Shown: positions 23,814 through 33,302, counted from the stretch's first letter. The stretch is DNA of 51,393 nt from a gamma proteobacterium endosymbiont of Lamellibrachia anaximandri (GCA_016756855.1 JAESPD010000025.1:1-51393), one strand, 5' to 3'. Program-made: numbers and translations. The notes: a model not told the origin generated them from the sequence alone.

Positions 23814-24932
23814 ATGAAGAAGGCACTTATCACGGGCATAACGGGCCAGGATGGCTCCTATCTGGCAGAGTTTTTATTGGAGAAGGGGTACGAGGTGCAT
23901 GGTATCAAGCGCCGTGCCTCATCATTCAATACGCAACGCGTGGATCATATCTACCAGGATCCACACGTTGACAATCAGCGATTTATACTCCACTACGGAG
24001 ATCTTACAGACAGCTCTAATTTGACCCGGATCCTCCAGGAGGTTCAGCCGGATGAAGTCTATAATCTGGCGGCGCAATCCCATGTGGCCGTCAGTTTCGA
24101 GGCGCCTGAATACACAGCGGATGTTGTTGGTATGGGTACGCTCCGCCTGCTTGAGGCGATTCGCCTGCTGGGGTTGGAGAAGAAGGCGCGCTTCTACCAG
24201 GCATCTACCTCCGAACTGTTTGGGCTGGTACAGGAGACACCTCAGAAAGAGACCACGCCGTTTTATCCGCGCAGTCCTTATGCTGCAGCCAAGCTGTATG
24301 CCTATTGGATCACGGTGAACTACCGTGAGGCTTACGGTATGTATGCCTGTAATGGGATCCTGTTCAATCATGAATCACCGCGTCGTGGTGAGACATTTGT
24401 CACCCGAAAGATTACTCGCGGTCTGGCCAACATTGCACAGGGGCTGGAAAAGTGCCTCTACCTGGGCAATATGGACGCGCTTCGTGACTGGGGTCACGCG
24501 AAGGATTTTGTTCGTATGCAGTGGATGATGCTGCAGCAGGATCATCCTGAAGACTTTGCGATCGCAACCGGTGTTCAGCACTCAGTGCGCGATTTTGTCA
24601 GTATGTCAGCCGAAGAATTAGGGCTGACCCTGCGTTTCGAGGGCGAGGGGCTGGATGAGAAGGGTGTCGTTGAGCGTATAGAGGGTGACAAAGCGCCTGG
24701 GTTGAAAGTGGGTGATGTGATCGTAGCGGTTGACCCTCGGTATTTTCGTCCGGCTGAAGTGGAAACCCTGCTGGGGGATCCAACCAAAGCGAAGGAGCAG
24801 TTGGGTTGGGTGCCGGAAATCACACTCCAGGAGATGTGTGCTGAGATGGTGGCTACCGATCTGCATGAGGCACGACGGCATGCGCTACTGAAAGAGCATG
24901 GGTATGAGTTGCCTATGCAGGTGGAACATTGA
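23814..24932 (+). CDS. gmd: GDP-mannose 4,6-dehydratase
   Basis: Converts GDP-mannose to GDP-4-keto-6-deoxymannose in the cytoplasm, the first committed step to GDP-L-fucose. From ATG 23814 (ribosome site ACGAGGA) it is 372 residues, the usual length. NADP-binding [14 protein letters not shown] is at the N-terminus; the catalytic threonine and Y-x3-K lie in STSELFG and [26 protein letters not shown] is the family signature. fcl starts 2 bp after its stop. Confidence 0.97.
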   Translation: MKKALITGITGQDGSYLAEFLLEKGYEVHGIKRRASSFNTQRVDHIYQDPHVDNQRFILHYGDLTDSSNLTRILQEVQPDEVYNLAAQSHVAVSFEAPEYTADVVGMGTLRLLEAIRLLGLEKKARFYQASTSELFGLVQETPQKETTPFYPRSPYAAAKLYAYWITVNYREAYGMYACNGILFNHESPRRGETFVTRKITRGLANIAQGLEKCLYLGNMDALRDWGHAKDFVRMQWMMLQQDHPEDFAIATGVQHSVRDFVSMSAEELGLTLRFEGEGLDEKGVVERIEGDKAPGLKVGDVIVAVDPRYFRPAEVETLLGDPTKAKEQLGWVPEITLQEMCAEMVATDLHEARRHALLKEHGYELPMQVEH

Positions 24933-24934
24933 TT

Positions 24935-25909
24935 ATGCCCCGTAATCTGTCACAGAAAATCTTTGTGGCCGGCCATCGGGGGATGGTTGGATCAGCCATC
25001 ATCCGCCGTCTCCAGGCGTTGGGCTATAGCAACATCATTACCCGTGGGCGCGATGAGCTGAATCTGTTGGATCAAGCGGCTGTACACGCTTTTTTCGAAC
25101 GCGAGGGTTTAGACCAAGTCTACCTTGCGGCGGCGAAGGTGGGTGGCATCCATGCCAATGATACCTACCCGGCTGATTTTATTTATGAAAATCTTATGAT
25201 CGAGGGCAATATTGTACATGCCGCACATTTTGCGGGTGTGCAGAAGTTGCTCTTCCTCGGTTCTTCTTGCATCTATCCCAAGTCGGCCGTTCAGCCGATG
25301 AAGGAGACGGCGCTGCTCACCGGGACGCTGGAGCCCACAAACGAGCCATACGCCATTGCCAAAATTGCCGGTATCAAGCTGTGTGAGAGTTACAATCGTC
25401 AGTATGGCCGAGACTACCGTAGTGTGATGCCGACCAACCTCTATGGGCCAAATGACAACTTTCATCCAGAAAACAGTCATGTGATTCCTGCGTTGTTGCG
25501 CCGCTTTCATGAGGCGGTTCAATCCAATGCAGAAGAGGTGGTGATCTGGGGTAGTGGCAAGCCGATGCGCGAGTTTCTGCATGTGGACGACATGGCGGCG
25601 GCCAGTGTGCATGTAATGGAACTTGACGTTGAAACCTATCAGGCAAATACAGAGCCGATGCTGTCTCATATCAATGTAGGTACAGGCTTGGATTGTACGA
25701 TTCGAGAGTTGGCAGAGACGATTGCCCGTGTTGCAGGATTTACCGGCAAGCTGAGCTTCGACAGTAGTAAGCCAGATGGTACGCCGCGCAAGTTGATGGA
25801 TGTTTCCCGCCTGAAGGCGCTGGGCTGGGAGGCGTCGATTACCCTCGAAGAGGGGCTGCGGGATGCCTATCGGTGGTTCCAGGAGAATCAGGAGCGGTTC
25901 AGGGACTGA
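24935..25909 (+). CDS. fcl: GDP-L-fucose synthase
   Basis: Epimerase-reductase that turns Gmd's product into GDP-L-fucose (also called WcaG). 324 residues from ATG 24935, behind [18 protein letters not shown] is the dinucleotide motif, FLGSSCIYP and [14 protein letters not shown] hold the catalytic Ser and Y-x3-K, and NLYGPNDNF with HVIPALL completes the signature. It supplies the donor that the fucosyltransferase-like domain at 18.1-20.5 kb would need. Confidence 0.97.
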   Translation: MPRNLSQKIFVAGHRGMVGSAIIRRLQALGYSNIITRGRDELNLLDQAAVHAFFEREGLDQVYLAAAKVGGIHANDTYPADFIYENLMIEGNIVHAAHFAGVQKLLFLGSSCIYPKSAVQPMKETALLTGTLEPTNEPYAIAKIAGIKLCESYNRQYGRDYRSVMPTNLYGPNDNFHPENSHVIPALLRRFHEAVQSNAEEVVIWGSGKPMREFLHVDDMAAASVHVMELDVETYQANTEPMLSHINVGTGLDCTIRELAETIARVAGFTGKLSFDSSKPDGTPRKLMDVSRLKALGWEASITLEEGLRDAYRWFQENQERFRD

Positions 25910-25911
25910 AA

Positions 25912-26070
25912 GTGCATATATCGGTTGATAGTTTTCCAGACTGTGGTGGCGTCAACGCCGCTGATCTCAAGAGATTTGGTACACTCAATAGCCGGGATTA
26001 TCTTTCGGTGCTGGAAGAGATTGTGCGCCGTGCTAAGGCTTGGGAGCAGCAGAAGGGAGCAAAATGGTAA
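25912..26070 (+). CDS. Small hypothetical protein before sulfotransferase
   Basis: A 52-residue frame from GTG 25912, 2 bp after the fcl stop, ending 26070 and overlapping the next ATG by 7 bp. Sequence features: ISVDSFPDCGGVNAADLKRF and a helical DYLSVLEEIVRRAKAWEQQK. The tight packing suggests translation, but I recognise no family. It may be a leftover of a larger gene. Confidence 0.4.
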   Translation: MHISVDSFPDCGGVNAADLKRFGTLNSRDYLSVLEEIVRRAKAWEQQKGAKW

Positions 26071-27155
26071 TCAAAAAGTTGCGCTCGGTTCTCGGGCAGG
26101 TTGCAAAATCAAATGGTTCAAAAAAGCGTTTTAAGCGTTGCGTATTGCATATTGGTACCGAGAAAACCGGCACAACAACCATACAACGTTTTTTAACGGT
26201 TAATCGCAAGGAATTGGCCCGTGATGGTGTGATCTATCCTGCGGCAACGGGTAATAACGGAGGGACTCAGTGGGGGTTTGCTGCCTGTGCGCAAAACAAG
26301 CCTTGGGAAAAGGATGTTGGTGTGGCGTTAGGTATCCACTCTGAAGAAGATCAGGTGTCATACAGGGATACGCTGCGAAAAAAATTGTTCCGGGAGTTTT
26401 TGGCCGCGCCCAAGGCTGACGTACTGGTTATTTCGTCAGAGCATCTGCACAGCCGGTTGATCAGTCAGGAAGCAATTTTTCGTCTGAAGGCTTTTTTAGA
26501 ACCCTGGGTGGAACGGTTCGAGATTGTTCTCTACCTGCGCAGGCAGGATCGCGTGGCAGTGAGTCTCTATTCAACCAAGATCAAGTCCGGCAATCCCACT
26601 CCGATTCTTTTTCCTGGCGCACCCAAAGGGCCTGTACCTTACTATTTCGATTACGAGAAAATCTACGATAACTGGTGTGCGGTGTTTGGTGAAGAGGCGC
26701 TAAAGGTTCGTCTCTTTTCACCACGTGAGTGGGAACAGGGCGATCTGGTGCATGATTTTTGCGATGTTTGCGGGTTGAGTCCTGAAGGCAAGCGCATGCC
26801 TGTTGTGGAAAATGAGTCGCTCAATCAAATGGGGGCGGATTTTCTACTTGAGGTCAACCGGAAGTTACCGAACATAGTCGACGGTAAACGGAACCAAGAG
26901 CGCGATGCGGTGACCCGGCTCATCTCAAAACTGTGCCACGGAAAAAATTATCCTGCCAGCCGTGAAGCGGCAATGAAGTTTTATCATCGTTATCTGGAGT
27001 GCAATGCACGAATAAAAGAGAAGGCATTTCCAGATCGTTCAGAGCCGCTGTTCGACGAGGATTTTTCTGACTATCCGGAATCAGTCGAACAGCTTGAGCC
27101 GCGTTACGAGGATGCGGTCGAACTCGCCTTGCGTATATGGAAGATGAAGATTTAG
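26064..27155 (+). CDS. Sulfotransferase family protein
   Basis: A 363-residue PAPS-dependent sulfotransferase-like protein. LHIGTEKTGTTTIQRFL (from residue 28) is a good 5'-phosphosulfate loop, and EIVLYLRRQDRVAVSLYSTKIK near 160 is the 3'-phosphate segment. It would sulfate a sugar of the capsule. The ATG at 26064 follows AAGGGA. Clustered with fcl and the phosphomannomutase. This one looks catalytically complete. Confidence 0.88.
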   Translation: MVIKKLRSVLGQVAKSNGSKKRFKRCVLHIGTEKTGTTTIQRFLTVNRKELARDGVIYPAATGNNGGTQWGFAACAQNKPWEKDVGVALGIHSEEDQVSYRDTLRKKLFREFLAAPKADVLVISSEHLHSRLISQEAIFRLKAFLEPWVERFEIVLYLRRQDRVAVSLYSTKIKSGNPTPILFPGAPKGPVPYYFDYEKIYDNWCAVFGEEALKVRLFSPREWEQGDLVHDFCDVCGLSPEGKRMPVVENESLNQMGADFLLEVNRKLPNIVDGKRNQERDAVTRLISKLCHGKNYPASREAAMKFYHRYLECNARIKEKAFPDRSEPLFDEDFSDYPESVEQLEPRYEDAVELALRIWKMKI

Positions 27156-27160
27156 AAATC

Positions 27161-28582
27161 ATGAAAACATTCACTATTCAGCAATTGGCAACCGATAGCG
27201 GTGTGGTTTTTGGAACCAGTGGCGCCCGCGGTCTGGTCGAACAGATGACGCCTGAGGTTTGTGCAGGTTATACCGCAGCTTTCATCAATTTATTTGGAAG
27301 TGCCCAGGTTCAACAAGTTGCCGTCGGTATCGATCTGCGGCCCAGTAGCCCGGAGATTGCGCGTGCCTGTATTCTTGCGATTGAATCGGCAGGTCTTGTT
27401 GCTGAGTTCTGCGGGGTGGTGCCTACGCCAGCATTGGCGTCTTATGCAATGCAGAAAGGGATTCCGGCCATCATGGTAACCGGCAGTCATATTCCGTTCG
27501 ACCGAAACGGAATAAAATTCTATCGGCCAGAGGGCGAGATTACCAAAGCGGATGAGGCTGCTATTCTGGGTGCTGAGGTTTTATTGCCTGAGCCTTTGGT
27601 ATTGCCGGACTTGCCTGTGGTGAATAAGGGGGCGCAACTGCGTTATCTGGAACGATATCTTCAGTTTTTTCCTGAGGATATGCTGGCGGGGTGGCGAGTG
27701 GGTTTTTATCAACACTCCAGTGTTGCGCGCGATCAGCTGACGACACTGCTTGCCCGGTTGGGTGCGGAGGTAATAGCGCTGGGGCGTACCGATAAATTTG
27801 TCCCAATCGATACAGAAGCGGTTTCAGAAGAGGATGCTGAACGGGCTAAAGCGTGGGTCTTGGAGCACCAGCTGGATGCACTGGTCTCGACCGACGGAGA
27901 TGCTGACCGGCCTCTGCTTGGTGACGAACAAGGCATTTGGTTTCGGGGAGATGTCGTCGGATTGCTGTGCGCACGATTCCTGAAGGCCGAAGCGCTTGCC
28001 ACGCCAGTCAGTTGCACAACGGCAATTGAAAAAAGTGGATGGTTTAAGCATATTGCCCGGACCCGTATCGGCTCGCCGTATGTCATAGAAGGCATGGATG
28101 CACTGCTGGCTGCCGGAAGAGCACCAGTGGTCGGTTTTGAGGCGAACGGTGGATTTTTGCTGGGGAGTGAAATTGAGCGCAACGGAAAAATCCTGCAGCC
28201 GTTGCCCACTCGTGATGCGGTGTTGCCGATCCTGGCGCTATTGGCGCTTGCTCAGGAAAAGAGCGTACCCCTGTCAGCACTGACAGCGGAGCTGCCTAAG
28301 CGTTTTACTGCGAGTGATCGGCTTCAGAATATTACTAAAGAACATAGTCGGGAATTGCTGGAAAGTCTGGAAGGTGATTCAGCGCCACTCACCCAACTCT
28401 ACGGTCCGGTTTCGGCACTGGATGTGACCGATGGACTGCGGTTTACCTTTAAGATTGGTGACATCGTCCATCTGCGCCCGTCAGGTAATGCACCGGAATT
28501 GCGTTGTTATGCCGAGGCCGATAGTGCTGTGCGTGCTGTAGCGCTTGTATCTGAGGTGCTGGAACTGGCGAGGCGCCAGTGA
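27161..28582 (+). CDS. manB: Phosphomannomutase / phosphoglucomutase family
   Basis: A 473-residue alpha-D-phosphohexomutase interconverting mannose-6- and mannose-1-phosphate, feeding ManC. FGTSGARG is near the start; the phosphoserine loop reads TGSHIP (S109), a variant of the usual TASHNP; STDGDADRP (about 245) is the metal loop; EANGG (about 327) the sugar loop; RPSGNAPELR (about 438) the phosphate site. I start at ATG 27161, 5 bp after the sulfotransferase stop. The symbol rests on context; glucose-1-phosphate activity is also possible. A weak stem CTGGCG/CGCCAG overlaps its stop. Confidence 0.88.
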   Translation: MKTFTIQQLATDSGVVFGTSGARGLVEQMTPEVCAGYTAAFINLFGSAQVQQVAVGIDLRPSSPEIARACILAIESAGLVAEFCGVVPTPALASYAMQKGIPAIMVTGSHIPFDRNGIKFYRPEGEITKADEAAILGAEVLLPEPLVLPDLPVVNKGAQLRYLERYLQFFPEDMLAGWRVGFYQHSSVARDQLTTLLARLGAEVIALGRTDKFVPIDTEAVSEEDAERAKAWVLEHQLDALVSTDGDADRPLLGDEQGIWFRGDVVGLLCARFLKAEALATPVSCTTAIEKSGWFKHIARTRIGSPYVIEGMDALLAAGRAPVVGFEANGGFLLGSEIERNGKILQPLPTRDAVLPILALLALAQEKSVPLSALTAELPKRFTASDRLQNITKEHSRELLESLEGDSAPLTQLYGPVSALDVTDGLRFTFKIGDIVHLRPSGNAPELRCYAEADSAVRAVALVSEVLELARRQ

Positions 28583-28706
28583 CTTCAGGTTACATTTTTT
28601 TCAAGACAGAGTTGACTTAATTGCCTGGATAAGGGGGCGTTATGTGACTTGGATAATCTTGCGATTATGTGTACACTTTAATGTGACTACATTGGAGAGA
28701 TAGGCT

Positions 28707-28952
28707 ATGCAAGTCAGTGTCCGAGAAACGAGAGAACAACTCAGCCGATTGTTGAAAGCCGTCGAACATGGAGAGCAGGTGGAGATAACACGGCGGGGTC
28801 GGGTAGTGGCGCGGCTTGCTCCCCCAGAGCCACGTTCAGATAGTTCACGGGTGGCGCGTGCATCTGTTCGGGCGAAATTACGTGATACCTTGCCCCCATC
28901 CAAGACTGCATCAACAGAACTGATTCGAGAACTCAGAGAAGAGCGTGGCTGA
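28707..28952 (+). CDS. Phd/YefM-type antitoxin
   Basis: An 81-residue protein starting MQVSVRETREQLSRLLKAVE with ITRRGRVVARL, the standard Phd/YefM DNA-binding fold. The C-terminal part (STELIRELREERG) would bind the toxin. It overlaps the toxin gene by 8 bp. The 8 bp palindrome GTGTACAC lies at 28669-28676, about 30 bp upstream, and may be part of its operator. Confidence 0.85.
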   Translation: MQVSVRETREQLSRLLKAVEHGEQVEITRRGRVVARLAPPEPRSDSSRVARASVRAKLRDTLPPSKTASTELIRELREERG

Positions 28953-29379
28953 TCCTCGTCTCTATTTTGACACCAGTGCGTTGTTGCCGCTATACCGTCA
29001 GGAGCAATTAACGGCGCAAGCAGAGCAGATCCAGAATGAGGTGACGCCGGTGATCAGTGCCTTAACAGAGGTCGAAGTGGCTTCCGCTTTAGCTCGTTGG
29101 GTGCGAATGGGAGAGCTAACCGGCGAGCAGGCAGAATTGCTGGAGACAACCTTTTCTGAAGATATTCGCCTCGACGTGTTTGAACGCGTTGCTCTGGAAG
29201 ATCGTCACTACTGGCAAGCACGGCATTGGCTTCTAGGGCGGAAAACGGCGCTGCGTACCCTGGATGCACTCCACTTGGCATGCGCGGTAGAATATAATTT
29301 AACGATCGTTACTGCTGATAAAGTGCTTGCAGATGCTGCTGCGTTTGTCGGTGGGCGTGTGCGCTTCTTGAGGAGTTAA
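28945..29379 (+). CDS. PIN-domain toxin (VapC-like)
   Basis: A 144-residue PIN-domain protein: LYFDTSALLPLY with the first aspartate, ALTEVEVASAL with glutamates, RTLDALHLACAVE and IVTADKVLADAA with the remaining acidic residues. GTG start at 28945 inside the antitoxin gene. It would be an RNA-cleaving toxin held by the Phd-type partner. Confidence 0.87.
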   Translation: MADPRLYFDTSALLPLYRQEQLTAQAEQIQNEVTPVISALTEVEVASALARWVRMGELTGEQAELLETTFSEDIRLDVFERVALEDRHYWQARHWLLGRKTALRTLDALHLACAVEYNLTIVTADKVLADAAAFVGGRVRFLRS

Positions 29380-29410
29380 CGGGATAGCAGTGATGTAATT
29401 TATATCTTAA

Positions 29411-29634
29411 ATTGCATTGTAACTAATCAGCTCATGGTGGATACGCCGATAATGTGTAGGATGCTGGTGAGGAACGAACCGCATCGATCGCGAATGATGC
29501 GGTTCGCAAGCTCGGCTCTGGCTTCCTGCTTCGCCCTACCTCCTGCGTCCATGCAGTCGTCACCAGCATCCTACGTTCTGCATTTTGACCGTTATGGGGC
29601 CAATCAAGGGTGAGCTGAATAGATACATTGCATT
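29411..29634. mobile_element. IS66-like miniature element B, copy 1
   Basis: Element 29419-29626 (208 bp) flanked by the perfect 8 bp direct repeat ATTGCATT (29411-29418, 29627-29634). Ends start GTAAC on the left and GTATC when read from the right, followed by (T)(A/T)TCAGCTCA; the 5'-GTAA end and 8 bp duplication are typical of the IS66 family. It encodes no protein. Compared with copy 2 (inverted, 31853-32013), it carries an extra stretch of about 47 bp near 29510-29560. Confidence 0.85.
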
Positions 29635-29661
29635 TTGCATAACAGGGTGTGCACTGGCTAC

Positions 29662-30705
29662 ATGGTAATTCAGAACATTGTATTCGTCGCCAGTAACCGT
29701 AATGCGGATCTCTATCGCAACGATCCCGCGTTCGTCTACCGTTGCGAAAACCCCGGACTAGCCCTCTCGAAACAAGGCCACGATGTCCATTTTACCCATT
29801 TGACGAAACTCAAATGGAAGGAAGGATATCAGACGGTTATTTTCCATCGACCTATTGCCTCCGTTCGGTTGTGGTACCTGCTCAGGCAGTTACGTCTCCG
29901 TGGTATTGTGGTAATCGCTGATTTCGATGATCTGGTCTTTGATGAAGCCTATGTCGACTATTCACCTGGTGTTCTGAATGGGCTGGTTTCACGCAGGGTG
30001 ACGCGGCGACGTTTTCTGGCTCATTGGCGGGCGCTGTCGTGGTTTGATGGCGTTACCGTCGCCACCGAGCCACTGGCGAATCATATGCGCCGCTTGTTTC
30101 CCTCTATCAGTGTTGAAGTCATTCACAACAGTGTGCATCTGGCCTGGCGGCATGAATCGCATGATGTGCTACCTAATGAGGGTACGCGGATTATTACCTA
30201 TTTCCCCGGTACGCGGAGCCATCACCGTGATTTTGCGCAGATAAGAGAGCCGTTGTCGCACTTTTTGCGGGCACATCCCGAGGTCAATTTGCAGATTACC
30301 GGCACTCTGGTATTTTCCATCGATGCCGATCCACGACAGATATCACATGAAGAACGGGTGCCATTTTCTGAGTATCAGGCCCGTGTTCGAAACAGTTGGG
30401 TGAATCTGGCGCCCCTGGAGGAGACCCCCTTCAACCAGTGTAAATCGGCCCTGAAAGTGCTGGAGGCGGGTTATTGGGGCGTCCCCACTCTCTGTTCCTC
30501 AAATAGAGATAATCTCCGCTTTTCCAGCGCTGGAGCCTGGGTTTCAACAAAACCCGAAGAGTGGATTGACAAGCTGGAGCGCCTGCTAAATAAAGCAGAG
30601 TACCAACGGGCATCACATGAGCTTAGGCAACGTACGATTGCCCTTGCCGATGTTGATAAGCAGGCAAAGCTGTTTTTGCAGTTTGCAGAGACGTTGATAG
30701 GTTGA
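29662..30705 (+). CDS. GT4-type glycosyltransferase
   Basis: A 347-residue GT-B enzyme, shorter than average. VFVASNRNADLYRNDPAFVYRC and VIADFDDLVFDE are in the N-terminal half, EVIHNSVHLAW at the hinge, then IITYFPGTRSHHRDF and, near the C-terminus, NQCKSALKVLEAGYWGVPTL as the donor-binding stretch. I use ATG 29662, since the upstream codons lie by the miniature element. Its stop lies 5 bp before the GT29 gene. Substrates unknown. Confidence 0.83.
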   Translation: MVIQNIVFVASNRNADLYRNDPAFVYRCENPGLALSKQGHDVHFTHLTKLKWKEGYQTVIFHRPIASVRLWYLLRQLRLRGIVVIADFDDLVFDEAYVDYSPGVLNGLVSRRVTRRRFLAHWRALSWFDGVTVATEPLANHMRRLFPSISVEVIHNSVHLAWRHESHDVLPNEGTRIITYFPGTRSHHRDFAQIREPLSHFLRAHPEVNLQITGTLVFSIDADPRQISHEERVPFSEYQARVRNSWVNLAPLEETPFNQCKSALKVLEAGYWGVPTLCSSNRDNLRFSSAGAWVSTKPEEWIDKLERLLNKAEYQRASHELRQRTIALADVDKQAKLFLQFAETLIG

Positions 30706-30710
30706 TTTTG

Positions 30711-31781
30711 ATGCTGCGGTTGCCTACAAATCGAACTGCATTATCCTGGGTGCCATGGTGGCTGAGTGCAGCGATTGGGCGTTGGCGTCGCAAAAAGGGT
30801 GAATATGACAAGACAACCCTTGCCTGCTTCTATTCAGCATGGCGTAGGCGGCCAAGTTTAACCAATTTGATTGACTATCTAAGATTTCGGCGCGATCTTG
30901 GCCTAACTGCACCACCTCGCTTGCTCAAATCGTTACTGGCCTCTTTTGTGAGTTTTAATCCAGTAACTCAGCGGCGGGTTTTTAACTGGATTTTGGAGGG
31001 GCGTGGTGAGGTGCAGCTGGATGAGTTCCCCTCCAGCACCCTGCGAGACTTGGCTGAAAGCTCCCCACCGGCCGCAGCAGAGATGGCGCAGCGGCGTGAG
31101 CTGATCTCCAGTGAGGCCAAAGCTCTGGCGACCTTGCAAAATATGCAGGAGGTTTGGCGTGACGAATTCACGGCATATCTGAGCGCAAACCGTGACAGCA
31201 TTTGTGTGGTCGGTAATGCCGCCACTATAGTGAATAATGCTATCGGTCGTACCATTGACACCTCTAGCGTGGTGTTTCGCTTTAACCGGTTTTCTATTGA
31301 AACTGCACAAGAGGCTTCGGATGGCAAATTAACGACACAGCTTCAGGAAGTGGGTCGTCGTCTGGATGTTTGGTTTTTTGCCCCCAACATACAGACGCCG
31401 TACCCGCCTGCAGTCGAGGCAGTCGAGTGGGTGGTTTTAGCCGGGCCGGATGCGCGTTACCATCTTGCCGATTGGGGCAATATTATTTCATTGCTCGGTG
31501 CTCATAAGAAGGTGCTTACCGTACCCTTGAGTATTTGGCGGAAGTTGGTACGGGATCTCAAGGCACCACCCAGTGCTGGTGTCTTGTGTCTGGCATGGGT
31601 AATTGAGATGCTCGGGGTGCCTGAAGGGCTCAAGGCTGCGGGATTTCAGCGACAATCTGTGCCGGGTATGCAATATCACTATGCATTGCATCGACACAAA
31701 CCGAGCCGGCGGCACAATTGGGAGGGTGAAAGGGCGTTGCTGTACCGTTGGGAAATGCAAGGGTTGCAGTTTCTGGATTGA
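30711..31781 (+). CDS. GT29 sialyltransferase-like glycosyltransferase
   Basis: A 356-residue protein whose C-terminal half carries the three sialylmotifs of GT29: an L-like motif CVVGNAATIVNNAIGRTID with VVFRFNRF (from about residue 164), an S-like motif PPSAGVLCLAWVIEM (about 286), and a VS-like HYALHRHKPSRRHNWEGE (from about 323). GT29 enzymes use CMP-sialic acid; bacterial members are few and may use CMP-Kdo or related donors. No sialic acid synthesis genes are visible. The first 130 residues (basic, helical) are unassigned. Start is ATG 30711. Confidence 0.8.
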   Translation: MLRLPTNRTALSWVPWWLSAAIGRWRRKKGEYDKTTLACFYSAWRRRPSLTNLIDYLRFRRDLGLTAPPRLLKSLLASFVSFNPVTQRRVFNWILEGRGEVQLDEFPSSTLRDLAESSPPAAAEMAQRRELISSEAKALATLQNMQEVWRDEFTAYLSANRDSICVVGNAATIVNNAIGRTIDTSSVVFRFNRFSIETAQEASDGKLTTQLQEVGRRLDVWFFAPNIQTPYPPAVEAVEWVVLAGPDARYHLADWGNIISLLGAHKKVLTVPLSIWRKLVRDLKAPPSAGVLCLAWVIEMLGVPEGLKAAGFQRQSVPGMQYHYALHRHKPSRRHNWEGERALLYRWEMQGLQFLD

Positions 31782-31844
31782 GGCACTGCGCTGACTAAAT
31801 AGCACCTGTCCGCAAACGCCGTTTTTTACCACGAAGCGCACGAA

Positions 31845-32021
31845 GGTAATTTGTAACTATTCAGCTCACCCTTGATTGGCCCCATAGCGGTACAAAATGC
31901 AGAACGTAGGATGCTGGTGAGCTTGCGAACCGCATCATTCGCGATCGATGCGGTTCGTTCCTCACCAGCATCCTACACATTCTCGCCGTATCCATCGTGA
32001 GCTGAATGGTTACGGTAATTT
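31845..32021. mobile_element. IS66-like miniature element B, copy 2 (inverted)
   Basis: Element 31853-32013 (161 bp) between perfect 8 bp direct repeats GGTAATTT (31845-31852, 32014-32021). Ends are GTAACTATTCAGCTCAC and GTAACCATTCAGCTCAC, one mismatch in 17. It is the reverse complement of copy 1 without the 47 bp extra segment. Internally, GATGCGGTTCG-type palindromes give a long hairpin. The 31782-32112 gap holds only this element and CACGAAG/CTTTGCG repeat remnants. Confidence 0.9.
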
Positions 32022-32112
32022 ATTGTTAATCAATCTTTACCTTGGCGTTCTTCGCGTTCTTTGCGGTTAGATATGGGGTTTCCGGACGGACACAAACTAA
32101 GCATGTGTTGAG

Positions 32113-33177
32113 TCAATGAGTTTTAGACATCGCCACCAGCTTGTCCTGCACCGCTGTGGTTACTGGCGTTTTGCTAAAGGGGACAAAGCTGCAATGTTTA
32201 CAAAGGCCATTCTTTTCTTCAAAGCCAACAAGTGAACGCCGCCAAGCTACCGCATTGGCGCTCGCATAAATCAGAAAAATATTTCTTTGCGTATTCAGGT
32301 TGCCGATAATGCATTCTTGATGTTCAGGAATGTCAGAGCGCAGATTGCAGCATGGCATGACAGAACCGTTATAGTCGATATAGACGTGATAAAACGGTGA
32401 CAAACATGGAGATGTGCGAACAGGTTGATTGGTGACCTCTACTGTTTCTCCCCGGTTACAGCCGGTGTTATCAAAGTTGCGTCCATAGATACGAAATGAC
32501 ATGTCTTTGTAGTCGATATCTGCTTCCAAACGGTGGCCGAAAAGATCGACTGTAGTTTTCGCTTCAAGACCAAGTTCGGCGAGCTTTTTTTGCATCCGTT
32601 GCCATATGACTTCATGATCATATGTTTGGTCATTTCGCAGATAAATCTGAATATTCAAGCTGTTCAGCCCGGCGTCGTAAAGTTCATCAAGATACTCTTT
32701 GGTCAGGTAATCACCATTGGTATTCATGTGCAAAACTGCCTTCGGCACCAGGCTGCGAGCCTGGGCAATTTTGTCGATAATGATCCTGTCGGCCAGCGGT
32801 TCATTATAGCGGCTATAACTGATTTTCCTGCTGTAGTCGCGCTGCCCCAGTTGTCTGAGGATGGATAAATACACATTGTCATCCATATGATGTTGTGCTG
32901 ACCGTCGGTCATATTTTGCGTTAGGACAAAACCAACAAATACGGTTGCAGTAGGAGAATACCTCTATTTCAACCATATCAACGGATCGTTTGAACAGACT
33001 CATCGCATTGTCAGGATCGCCAAGAGGCGTAAAGTGATCCTGTTCAACAAAATCGAACGGAGTGCGTCCATGTTTGACAACATTGGCAAAGGCATCGCGG
33101 ATCTGTACTCCGCCAGCACGCCTGACTAAGTGCGCCAGTTGGCTTTTGGCTCTGATGTGCCAAGGCCGTTTATTCAT
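32113..33177 (-). CDS. Radical SAM/SPASM domain protein
   Basis: A 354-residue protein on the minus strand. C77-x3-C81-x2-C84 in YCNRICWFCP is the radical SAM 4Fe-4S motif, followed by YNEPL (in place of GGEP) and MNTNGDYL. The last third has further cysteines (PCLSPF, MPCCNLR, GLCKHC) fitting a SPASM or twitch domain with auxiliary clusters. Possible roles are sugar, lipid or peptide modification for the capsule; the sequence does not decide. Isolated from operons, between a miniature element and a toxin module. Confidence 0.82.
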   Translation of the reverse strand: MNKRPWHIRAKSQLAHLVRRAGGVQIRDAFANVVKHGRTPFDFVEQDHFTPLGDPDNAMSLFKRSVDMVEIEVFSYCNRICWFCPNAKYDRRSAQHHMDDNVYLSILRQLGQRDYSRKISYSRYNEPLADRIIIDKIAQARSLVPKAVLHMNTNGDYLTKEYLDELYDAGLNSLNIQIYLRNDQTYDHEVIWQRMQKKLAELGLEAKTTVDLFGHRLEADIDYKDMSFRIYGRNFDNTGCNRGETVEVTNQPVRTSPCLSPFYHVYIDYNGSVMPCCNLRSDIPEHQECIIGNLNTQRNIFLIYASANAVAWRRSLVGFEEKNGLCKHCSFVPFSKTPVTTAVQDKLVAMSKTH

Positions 33178-33302
33178 GGCCGATATGATCCCTTTTTTGC
33201 TTAATGAGTCTGTAGAAAAGCATTATTAACCAACAAGTTCTGGTTTCCTAATATTTGGCTATTCCCGAAGACTTTCCATTGTTTTTCTACTCAGTTATAG
33301 AC

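Noticed and set aside
28565-28579. Rho-independent terminator after the phosphomannomutase gene
   Set aside because: The stem CTGGCG/CGCCAG overlaps the end of the gene and the T-run begins about 16 bp later, so the geometry does not fit.
29411-32021. Composite transposon carrying two glycosyltransferase genes
   Set aside because: Each miniature element has its own different 8 bp target duplication, so they inserted separately; the outer flanks do not match each other.
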